From contig JAIRUO010000197.1 in assembly GCA_031254385.1 (NCBI GenBank), positions 1-5,185 on the forward strand: a stretch of DNA of 5,185 nucleotides, in the 5' to 3' direction. Made by a program: the position numbers and the translations under genes. The notes beneath the pieces were generated by a model, which did no database searches, was not told where the DNA came from, and saw only the letters and a program-made list of their open reading frames with translations. Origin of the DNA: Treponema sp. (lineage in GTDB: Bacteria > Spirochaetota > Spirochaetia > Treponematales > Breznakiellaceae). This document shows, piece by piece, positions 1-4,465 of this stretch (position 1 is its first letter; the number at the start of each line of letters is the position of its first letter).

Positions 1-185
1 GTTTTATAAAATATGGAATCATAAGCCGATACGGTAATCTCGCCCCTGATTCTTTGGTCAAAAAAATCAGAATCCAAGACTGTTCCTGATGATGCGCTTC
101 CATTTCCGTTGCAGCCTACCGGTATCAGCAGAACAGCCAGGATGGTAAAGCCAAAAAATGCCTTTTTCTTCAATAGATTATTCAT
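1..185 (-). CDS. Solute-binding lipoprotein, family-1 ABC transporter type, N-terminal part (runs off left edge)
   Basis: Only the first 61 codons are in the window. The protein starts MNNLLKKKAFFGF, has a hydrophobic segment at about residues 9-22 and a lipobox-like PVGC with the cysteine at residue 25, so it should be exported and lipid-anchored. The rest aligns with the N-terminus of the protein encoded at 527-2017: both have Cys25, and they share SSGTVL, SDFF and GEITVSAY. My hand alignment gives about 60% identity. It is therefore a paralogue, and the role (binding a sugar or other solute for an ABC importer at the outer face of the cytoplasmic membrane) is inferred from that relative. 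The start is well supported: a GGAGG ribosome binding site lies 6 nt upstream, the same spacing as in the paralogue. Proline at the -3 position of the lipobox is unusual even for spirochaetes. The ligand cannot be told. Confidence 0.85.
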   Translation of the reverse strand, partial: MNNLLKKKAFFGFTILAVLLIPVGCNGNGSASSGTVLDSDFFDQRIRGEITVSAYDSIFYK

Positions 186-191
186 CAAGAG

Positions 192-196
192 CCTCC
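192..196 (-). promoter_or_regulatory. Ribosome binding site of the left solute-binding gene
   Basis: GGAGG on the minus strand, 6 nt before the ATG at 185. Motif strength and spacing match the paralogous gene's site at 2024-2028. Confidence 0.8.
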
Positions 197-230
197 GTAA
201 TAGTTTTACTTATTGAATATCGCCAGCCAA

Positions 231-271
231 TCTGAACTGTTACTGTATCTTATCTGAAGTTTTCCTGTAGT
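231..271 (-). promoter_or_regulatory. Conserved upstream block, copy 1 (before the partial solute-binding gene)
   Basis: This 41-bp stretch is about 90% identical to 2063-2102 and lies at the same distance (45 nt) from its start codon, while the 45 nt in between have diverged. Conservation of this block alone suggests a promoter, operator or 5' leader element. On the minus strand it contains GGAAAACTTCAGATAAGAT and two TTCAGA hexamers 22 bp apart (253-258 and 231-236). I cannot fit a convincing -35/-10 pair: TAAGAT is a possible but weak -10. Confidence 0.55.
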
Positions 272-305
272 TATCTTTATAAACATTTATCTGTGTCAGT
301 GATAT

Positions 306-434
306 CCGCCGGACGGGGCACGTGTCATAAAAAACCCTGTAGAATCTGGCTACGGAGCCAAGGTCTCCGCGAACCAAAGGTTCGACGCCAGGGAATTCCA
401 GATGTTTTTTCTGCCCCGCACCCCGCTCCGGCGG
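306..434. repeat. Nested inverted-repeat element in the intergenic spacer
   Basis: The outer arms are CCGCCGGACGGGGCA (306-320) and its near-complement at 412-434, which carries an 8-nt insertion. Between them lie a perfect 6-bp hairpin, CGAACC-AAA-GGTTCG (370-384), and a perfect 5-bp hairpin, TGGCT-ACGG-AGCCA (347-360). A competing 5-bp pairing, CGGAG with CTCCG (353-357 and 365-369), cannot form together with the TGGCT hairpin. Short oligo-T stretches follow 5-6-bp stems on both strands. The element is GC-rich compared with its flanks. It could be a bidirectional terminator, a structured RNA or a small dispersed repeat of MITE or REP type. The sequence alone does not decide between these. 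Confidence 0.6.
329..393 (-). terminator. Possible intrinsic terminator inside the inverted-repeat element
   Basis: Reading leftward, CCCTG (393-389) can pair with CAGGG (339-335), enclosing two smaller hairpins, and is followed at once by six T (334-329). It is placed to stop transcription of the gene ending at 527 before the control region of the next gene at 271. The closing stem is only 5 bp and the enclosed part is long, so this is a weak call. Confidence 0.35.
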
Positions 435-493
435 TTTTCTGCTTATACAGTAAATGTGTTTATACCGCATACAGAATAATGTAACTTCGATCA

Positions 494-525
494 CTAACAA
501 CTAACTACTAATAACTAACAACTTC
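494..525. repeat. Short low-complexity repeat after the solute-binding gene
   Basis: Directly after the stop codon of the minus-strand gene, the DNA consists of degenerate TTAGT/GTTAGTT units, with AGTTGTTAG occurring twice on the minus strand. There is no coding potential. It may be replication slippage. It is not a recognisable terminator, because no GC stem is present. Confidence 0.4.
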
Positions 526-526
526 C

Positions 527-2017
527 TCACTCACTCAAATAAAGATCTGCCCTGTTCTGCAAAACTCTGGCTGCTTCGTCTGCGCTGCGCGTACCGGCAA
601 AGAAATACTGGAGTTCGGGGCGAATCATATCGTTAAGGCTTGAGTCCTGCACCACAAAGGTGTTGATGCTGTCCGATAACATTTCCACCACGGCCTTGTA
701 CTTTTCCAGGGCCTGGAGCTGCTGTTCGTTTGGGGCTTGTCCGGATCTGCCGGAGAAGCTGAGTGCGGCCCTTTCCGCACGGGCTTCGTTGTTTATGCGA
801 AAGCCCATATCAATAAGGTTAGTTGAAAGTTGCATTTCTTTGGAGAGAAGGTATTTTATAAAAGCCCAGGCTGTTGCTTTATTCTTTGACTGGCTGCTGA
901 TTCCAAAACCCTGAGTGTAGGTAAACGGAACAAAGCCATCGGCATTGGCCTGGATGCCGGCGATTTCATCATCAGTGCTAACAGCAGGGGAGCTGCCGGC
1001 GTTCATCATTCCTACCATCACGCCTATACCTCGTGCAAATTGCCCAAACAGGGCAACATTTGCGTTCAGCTTAAAAAAGTATCTGTCTGTTATAGCGGTT
1101 GCAGCGCTTCGCATAAACTGCCCTGCATTCTGCTGGCCGGTAATAGCCTGGGGTATATAACCCTGATCAGTATAATTCTTGACAGAGCTTAACAGCCCTG
1201 TAAATTTGCCGTCAACAAAATTAGCCCGCCCGGTATCCAGATTAATAAACGACCGTATATTCTCGTTTAAGAGCTGGTTAAATATGCCGTCGGCCGTTCC
1301 CCCCATCGCGTTAAAAAGTTTGTAAGTCCCGTCGTACAAGGGTATTCCCAACTGGAAAAGCTGTTCGGTGCTAAATGCTTTATCCGGGCCGAACCCCGCG
1401 GCAATATTCGCCGGAACTAAAGTCGAGTCATACGCAAAATAATTGAAGGAATAATCCAAGGGCAGTAACCAGATCCCGTCTTTGTAGCGCAGGGCTTCGA
1501 TTATATTCTGCTTGTAGTCAGCTTTATTAAAATTCGGATCAAGGTTCATATAGGGTTCAAGGTTTTCCAGAGTTCCGCTCTGGGTAAATTTATGAAGGGG
1601 AAGCACATCCATGGCATAAATATCTGCGCCCGTGCCGCTCATTAGGTTAGTATTAACCCGGTTCAGATAATCCTGCCTCGACTGCGGATCATCCTGCATC
1701 TGTATGCTCATAACTTGCATATCTCCCTGTCCGCCGGTCCTGATCTCCGGCATGGCGGAAAAAGTTTCTATATTAACCTTGGTTCCCGGATACAGAGCTT
1801 CAAACCCTCGTGCCGCTTCTTCCAAATAATTTTTGTAAGTCATGGAATTATAGGCCGAAACAGTTATCTCGCCTTCAATTTTTCCGGTAAAAAAGTCAGA
1901 GTTCAGGACTGTTCCCGAAGAGGTATTTCCGTCACCAGCGCCGCAGCCCACGAATATCAGCATAACAGCCAGAACAGTAAAGCCAAAAAACATTTTTTTC
2001 ACCGAAAACTTCTTCAT
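527..2017 (-). CDS. Extracellular solute-binding lipoprotein, family 1 (ABC importer)
   Basis: A 496-residue protein, a normal length for family-1 (sugar-type) binding proteins. It starts MKKFSVKKMFFGF with a positively charged n-region, a hydrophobic core at about residues 9-22 and a lipobox-like FVGC with the cysteine at residue 25, so it is an exported lipoprotein. Phe at -3 fits the relaxed spirochaetal lipobox. Family features are GEITVSAY opening the first lobe (about 49-56), GADIYAMD with LENLEPYMNLD (about 130-159), typical of the hinge-proximal part of the first lobe, and GFGISSQSKNKATAWAFIKY (about 370-389) near the C-terminus, where these proteins show G[FI]xISxxSKxxxxAWxFIK. A longer reading from ATG 2035 is open, but GGAGG lies 6 nt before the ATG at 2017 and inside that extension, so 2017 is chosen. 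The ligand is unknown. No permease or ATPase gene adjoins it, so it may serve a transporter encoded elsewhere. It is paralogous to the gene at 1-185. Confidence 0.9.
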   Translation of the reverse strand: MKKFSVKKMFFGFTVLAVMLIFVGCGAGDGNTSSGTVLNSDFFTGKIEGEITVSAYNSMTYKNYLEEAARGFEALYPGTKVNIETFSAMPEIRTGGQGDMQVMSIQMQDDPQSRQDYLNRVNTNLMSGTGADIYAMDVLPLHKFTQSGTLENLEPYMNLDPNFNKADYKQNIIEALRYKDGIWLLPLDYSFNYFAYDSTLVPANIAAGFGPDKAFSTEQLFQLGIPLYDGTYKLFNAMGGTADGIFNQLLNENIRSFINLDTGRANFVDGKFTGLLSSVKNYTDQGYIPQAITGQQNAGQFMRSAATAITDRYFFKLNANVALFGQFARGIGVMVGMMNAGSSPAVSTDDEIAGIQANADGFVPFTYTQGFGISSQSKNKATAWAFIKYLLSKEMQLSTNLIDMGFRINNEARAERAALSFSGRSGQAPNEQQLQALEKYKAVVEMLSDSINTFVVQDSSLNDMIRPELQYFFAGTRSADEAARVLQNRADLYLSE

Positions 2018-2023
2018 CCAAAT

Positions 2024-2028
2024 CCTCC
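2024..2028 (-). promoter_or_regulatory. Ribosome binding site that fixes the solute-binding protein start
   Basis: GGAGG on the minus strand, 6 nt before the ATG at 2017. It lies inside the longer open frame from 2035, arguing that the upstream ATGs are not used. The paralogue at 1-185 has the same motif and spacing. Confidence 0.8.
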
Positions 2029-2062
2029 ACATCATTTTTATATAAACAAAAACTCCTGTGAG

Positions 2063-2102
2063 TCTGAACAGTTACTAATCTTATCTGAAGTTTTCCTGAA
2101 GT
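2063..2102 (-). promoter_or_regulatory. Conserved upstream block, copy 2 (before the complete solute-binding gene)
   Basis: Near-identical to 231-271 and exactly 45 nt from the start codon in both cases. Three TTCAG hexamers lie in direct orientation on the minus strand (2100-2095, 2089-2084 and 2068-2063), spaced 11 and 21 bp, that is, one and two helical turns. This is an operator-like arrangement. TATACT at 2105-2100 could be a -10 element, but only a poor -35 (TTTATA or TTATAT) lies upstream, and the other copy does not conserve it well. Confidence 0.55.
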
Positions 2103-2126
2103 ATAACTTTCACATTGCATACATAT

Positions 2127-2158
2127 AAAAAGCGCCGGTTTACAGAAGCCAGCGCTTT
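2127..2158 (-). terminator. Intrinsic terminator of the 167-residue protein gene
   Basis: On the minus strand AAAGCGCTGG pairs with CCGGCGCTTT (10 bp with one G-T wobble) around a 10-nt loop, and the stem runs into a T tract. It begins about 10 nt after the stop codon at 2168 and sits just before the control block of the next gene, separating the two transcription units. Confidence 0.85.
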
Positions 2159-2167
2159 CTAGAAAGT

Positions 2168-2671
2168 TCAGATCACTACTTCATCGGCCTGGGGAGGGGT
2201 ATCCTCTTCCAGCTTGCGGCGGCGACCACGGGGAAAGCGTTTGCGAAGCTCTTCATAGACTGCCTTTGCGCCCGAAACGTTGGTAGCGGCATGCAGTTTA
2301 ACATAGTTGTAAAAGACAAGGGCTGCCTGGTAAGCTTCGCTTCCTGCGCACATCTGCGTATCCACCAGATTTTCTTGAAGCTGCTTCACCATATTGATGG
2401 TTGCGTACAGGCCCTGAGCATCCATATAATCTCTCTCAAACACATCCAAGTCTATATGTTTGGGACAAAGATCAGGATTCATTCTGGAGAACTCGTAGCA
2501 CTTTTTCACAAAGGCCAGCGTCTTGTCCCCCATCTTGGGCAACTTCTGACGTTCCTTGGGTGTCAGTGGCGTAACGTGCGAGGAAATAGATTCCCGCAGT
2601 TTCTCAATACTCTTTGAGATTGTCTCCAATGTCTTTTCTTCGATTGGAGTTAAGTGGTTATTATTTTTCAT
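2168..2671 (-). CDS. Uncharacterised 167-residue helical protein
   Basis: The function is not recognised. The protein has no signal peptide, membrane segment or obvious catalytic motif and looks soluble and mostly alpha-helical. The N-terminal 35 residues are a charged, probably coiled helix (EEKTLETISKSIEKLRESIS). Then comes LTPKERQKLPKMGDKTLAFV (about 36-55), which I recall as the most conserved part of a family of roughly 160-residue hypothetical proteins in spirochaetes and Bacteroidetes; this is from memory and unverified. A helical middle follows (AGSEAYQAALVFYNYVK, about 108-124), and near the C-terminus there is a basic patch, RKRFPRGRRRK, ending in an acidic tail. The basic patch could contact nucleic acid, but that is speculation. 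The start is supported by AAAAGGA 8 nt upstream. It appears to be a single-gene unit: a strong terminator follows, and more than 500 bp of spacer with a repeat array precedes it. Confidence 0.8.
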   Translation of the reverse strand: MKNNNHLTPIEEKTLETISKSIEKLRESISSHVTPLTPKERQKLPKMGDKTLAFVKKCYEFSRMNPDLCPKHIDLDVFERDYMDAQGLYATINMVKQLQENLVDTQMCAGSEAYQAALVFYNYVKLHAATNVSGAKAVYEELRKRFPRGRRRKLEEDTPPQADEVVI

Positions 2672-2679
2672 AACCTACA

Positions 2680-2686
2680 TCCTTTT
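2680..2686 (-). promoter_or_regulatory. Ribosome binding site of the 167-residue protein gene
   Basis: AAAAGGA on the minus strand with an 8-nt gap to the ATG at 2671. It supports this start. Confidence 0.6.
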
Positions 2687-2723
2687 TGTAGCAGCAAGGC
2701 CACATTGTGTATTTGAACGATAT

Positions 2724-2751
2724 GTTTTACTAAATCGCTCATATATGTAAA
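2724..2751 (-). promoter_or_regulatory. Candidate promoter for the 167-residue protein gene
   Basis: On the minus strand TTTACA (2751-2746, five of six bases of the -35 consensus) is followed after 16 bp by TAAAAC (2729-2724, four of six of the -10 consensus). It lies about 50-80 bp before the start codon in AT-rich DNA, where chance matches are common, so the call is weak. Confidence 0.3.
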
Positions 2752-2870
2752 TTTATTAAGTATGAACTATAAATTCAACTAAAATCACAATTTTCTCTAA
2801 AAAATTAAATATATCTTTTTTATTTTAATTGAAGAATTACGATTTTGTTTTCCCGATACTCGACTTCAGG

Positions 2871-3134
2871 GTTCGGAGATAGGTAATTCTATCTCGGAGA
2901 TAAAAAGTCGGAGTTCGAAGATAGGTAATTCTTCCTCAGAGATAGAAAGCTGGAGTTCGGAGATAGGTAATTCTGCCTCAGAGATAGAAAGTCGGAGTTC
3001 GGAGATAGGTAATTCTCCCTCAGAGATAGAAAGCTGGAGTTCGGAGATAGGTAATTCTGCCTCAGAGATAGAAAGTCGGAGTTCGAAGTTAGGTAATTCT
3101 ATCTCCGAAATAGAAAGTCGGAGTTCGAAGTTAG
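2871..3134. repeat. Tandem array: six 42-bp units plus a partial seventh, built from 21-bp half-units
   Basis: Units start at 2871, 2913, 2955, 2997, 3039 and 3081, each 42 bp, with a partial unit from 3123. Each begins GTTCGGAGATAGGTAATTCT and ends AGATAGAAAGTCGGA or AGATAGAAAGCTGGA. Units 3 and 5 are identical, and the others differ at a few positions. Within a unit the motif TCnGAGATAG occurs twice, 21 bp apart, so it or a degenerate form recurs about 13 times from 2873 to 3125 with strict 21-bp spacing. There are no variable spacers, so this is not CRISPR. It lies between the end of the exonuclease gene and the start of the 167-residue protein gene. The constant two-turn phasing would put all motifs on one face of the helix, as in protein-binding arrays, but slippage of a non-functional repeat is equally possible. 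Confidence 0.9.
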
Positions 3135-3157
3135 CACTTCGGAGTTCTGAGGAATTT

Positions 3158-3171
3158 CATTCTATAGAATG
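3158..3171. promoter_or_regulatory. Perfect 14-bp palindrome, possible operator
   Basis: CATTCTATAGAATG is its own reverse complement. It lies 24 bp beyond the last repeat unit and about 30 bp after the exonuclease stop codon. It has the form of a homodimeric repressor site, but no start codon is nearby, so its use is unclear. Confidence 0.3.
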
Positions 3172-3178
3172 CTAGAGC

Positions 3179-3203
3179 AAAAAATATTTTGAATTTTTTT
3201 CAA
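3179..3203 (-). terminator. Possible weak terminator after the exonuclease gene
   Basis: Immediately after the TAA stop, TTGAA and TTCAA can form a 5-bp stem around five A, followed by AATATTTTTT. The stem is entirely A-T apart from one G-C pair, so termination would be inefficient. Confidence 0.3.
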
Positions 3204-3776
3204 TTACCCTAACGCACTCATTTCCACCCCTGCGGCTTTAAGCAATTCCGCAATACTTGAGCTGCCGAATTGAGTTGCCGACATTTGCACGAGTTTTCCG
3301 CAAGTCATTGCATCGTCAAGGGCGTTGTGGGCGTTGTACTCGATGCCGAACTTTTCTGCCAGGGCTGTTAGGGCATAAGACTCCAGCCCCGGCCAGGTGC
3401 GTCGGGACAGGCTTTGGGTGCAGAAATATTGCAGACGAGGTATCTCAAGTTCATACCACTCCAGGACAGCCCAGATCACGCTCATGTCGAATGACGCATT
3501 GTGGGCGGCAAGCGGCAGACTTCGACCTTTTAGGTCGTTAGTAAATGGTTTTATCGCGCTGTCCCATAGGCTTGAGAATGTGGGGGCATCCTTTACATCG
3601 TCCACCGTAAGGCCGTGAATCTCGGTGAAATCGGGACGTATGTAGAGTATGGGCGGTCGGATGAGCGAATAAAAAGTGTCGGTCGCTTTTCCGTCTATAA
3701 ATTTTACCAGGCCCACGGAACAGGCGCTTTCCCGCGAGTATTTTGCGGTCTCAAAATCAATGCTTACAAAGTTCAT
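3204..3776 (-). CDS. DEDDh-family 3'-5' exonuclease (DnaQ/epsilon-like)
   Basis: A 190-residue protein consisting of one exonuclease domain. The three family motifs are intact: Exo I as FVSIDFET with Asp7 and Glu9, Exo II as AHNASFD with Asp97, and Exo III as HNALDDA with His150 and Asp155 (the H-x4-D of the DEDDh type). These four acids bind two metal ions and the histidine activates water, so the enzyme should be catalytically competent and remove nucleotides from 3' ends in the cytoplasm. No polymerase domain, BRCT or helicase is fused to it, so it is a stand-alone enzyme; proofreading, repair or RNA trimming are all possible. The ATG at 3776 begins within the stop of an out-of-frame relic of the upstream regulator (ATGA), suggesting former translational coupling. 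Upstream, AGGATGGTGA followed by eight A provides a plausible though loosely spaced RBS. Confidence 0.93.
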   Translation of the reverse strand: MNFVSIDFETAKYSRESACSVGLVKFIDGKATDTFYSLIRPPILYIRPDFTEIHGLTVDDVKDAPTFSSLWDSAIKPFTNDLKGRSLPLAAHNASFDMSVIWAVLEWYELEIPRLQYFCTQSLSRRTWPGLESYALTALAEKFGIEYNAHNALDDAMTCGKLVQMSATQFGSSSIAELLKAAGVEMSALG

Positions 3777-3877
3777 TTTTTTTTCACCATCCTTTGCATT
3801 ATTTCAATTTCGTTGTGCCAGCAATTGACCAGCGATTCTGGCTCCAGCGGGAGGGCGGTGCTGCCCCGTGACAGCAC
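3773..3877 (-). pseudogene. Out-of-frame C-terminal relic of the WYL regulator
   Basis: In a different frame from the regulator's current reading, this stretch encodes VLSRGSTALPLEPESL followed by VNCWHNEIEIMQRMVKKK and TGA. It matches the usual end of WYL-type regulators, where ILSFGSxAEVLEPESL is followed by a charged helix. It has no start codon of its own with an RBS. Its stop overlaps the exonuclease ATG as ATGA. I read it as the original C-terminus, put out of frame by an internal deletion near 3870-3890. The family match is from memory of WYL proteins and was not searched. Confidence 0.6.
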
Positions 3878-4395
3878 CCCTGATAGTCTAACGCTAGAAT
3901 GCGGTTTTCGCTCAAGGCTGTGGTGATAAGGTTCCATAGTTCCAGCGATACCGGGGAGGAAGGGGTTAATGGAACCACTATGCGGTCTTCGTACCAGGCG
4001 GAACTACCCTCTGCAACCATGGGCGCAGTTATACAGTCCAGGAGATGGCTGGCCGCATCGTAGATAGGCGTATCCCGGTACAGGGTGAGGATGTTTTTTG
4101 CCATGCTCAGAGCCAACAGTTCATCGGCCCCGGAAAAGCCCATGGGGATACGGTAGTTGGACTCGGAGTAATAATAACCCCGATGCTTGGCATCGTACTC
4201 TATGGGGGCATTGAGCCAGACCTTCATAAAATCAATGTCCCGGTATATGGTGGTACGGCTGATTTCTTCCCATTTTTCTGCCAGATCTTCGGTGTTCGGG
4301 TATTTCCCCGAAGCTATCTGCCGGTCGATAAAATACAACCTCTCCAGTGCAGACTTTGGCAAAGACGCCCTTACGGGCTTTTTTTCTGTTTTCAT
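3799..4395 (-). CDS. Truncated HTH/WYL-family transcriptional regulator
   Basis: The protein has 198 residues, whereas WYL regulators of this form usually have about 300-340. Residues 16-60 form the winged helix-turn-helix (LYFIDRQIASGKYPN, then ISRTTIYRDIDFM as the recognition region), and HRGYYY (71-76) is the wing. Residues 80-140 are the helical linker. The WYL domain begins at NRILALDYQG (164-173) and then breaks off: the WYL core and ligand-binding strands are missing, and the last 25 residues (CCHGAAPPSRW...) look like a frameshifted tail. The true C-terminus lies in another frame at 3773-3877. DNA binding may remain but ligand sensing should be lost; it may be a pseudogene. An upstream ATG at 4425 is in frame, but neither start has a good RBS. 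I prefer 4395 because family members start close to this point and an extended -10 lies just before it. The gene follows the kinase by 70 nt and precedes the exonuclease. Confidence 0.75.
   Translation of the reverse strand: MKTEKKPVRASLPKSALERLYFIDRQIASGKYPNTEDLAEKWEEISRTTIYRDIDFMKVWLNAPIEYDAKHRGYYYSESNYRIPMGFSGADELLALSMAKNILTLYRDTPIYDAASHLLDCITAPMVAEGSSAWYEDRIVVPLTPSSPVSLELWNLITTALSENRILALDYQGCCHGAAPPSRWSQNRWSIAGTTKLK
3857..3878. repeat. Short inverted repeat at the presumed deletion junction
   Basis: GGTGCTG (3857-3863) and CAGCACC (3872-3878) form a perfect 7-bp stem with an 8-nt loop. It lies where the regulator's reading departs from the family, so it may be related to the deletion event. 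A chance origin is also possible. Confidence 0.5.
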
Positions 4396-4402
4396 AGCGC
4401 TT

Positions 4403-4410
4403 AGTATAGC
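4403..4410 (-). promoter_or_regulatory. Extended -10 promoter directly before the regulator start
   Basis: On the minus strand TGCTATACT occurs (TATACT at 4408-4403, with the TG of an extended -10 in front, reaching 4411). Only 7 nt separate it from the ATG at 4395, so a transcript from it would start at or next to the ATG and be leaderless. No clear -35 is present. Such a promoter does not strictly need one, but a chance match cannot be excluded. Confidence 0.4.
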
Positions 4411-4440
4411 ATATTGGTCTATCATGGAGTGGTAGGGCAG

Positions 4441-4461
4441 AAAAAAATGAAATAAATTTCA
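4441..4461 (-). terminator. Possible weak terminator after the histidine kinase gene
   Basis: On the minus strand TGAAA-TTTA-TTTCA forms a short hairpin followed immediately by seven T. It starts 4 nt after the kinase stop codon. The stem is AT-rich and only 5 bp, so read-through into the regulator is possible. Confidence 0.4.
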
Positions 4462-4465
4462 ATTT

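Larger units (their letters stand above)
2672..2870. other. AT-rich intergenic stretch, no gene seen
   Basis: Between the start of the 167-residue protein gene and the repeat array there is roughly 200 bp, mostly A and T, especially 2740-2850. No start codon with an RBS and no credible reading frame is visible on either strand. Apart from the RBS and weak promoter noted separately, I see no structure. Confidence 0.6.

Noticed and set aside
170..177. Loss-of-function reading of the kinase G1 box (protein residues 170-177, NSGAHIP for DxGxGI)
   Set aside because: The same variant occurs in OmpR/VanS-class kinases, and the N, F and G2 boxes are intact. The coordinates given here are residues, and the DNA lies at about 4655-4680.
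341..395. tRNA-like feature, because GGTTCGA resembles a T-loop
   Set aside because: The bases flanking TTCGACG do not pair as a T-stem, and no acceptor stem or anticodon arm can be drawn.
240..500. Minus-strand reading frame of 86 codons in the spacer
   Set aside because: It runs through the nested inverted repeat, has no RBS, and its composition follows the repeat. It is more likely chance than a gene.
1715..2128. Plus-strand reading frame of 137 codons opposite the lipoprotein N-terminus
   Set aside because: It is antisense to a well-supported gene with RBS and signal peptide, and crosses the conserved control block. It has no recognisable domain.
2871..3134. CRISPR array
   Set aside because: The units follow one another directly with nearly identical content along their whole length. 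There are no unique spacers and no cas genes in the window.
4045..4404. Plus-strand reading frame of 119 codons opposite the regulator
   Set aside because: It is antisense to the helix-turn-helix and linker region, which match a known family. It has no RBS or recognisable domain.
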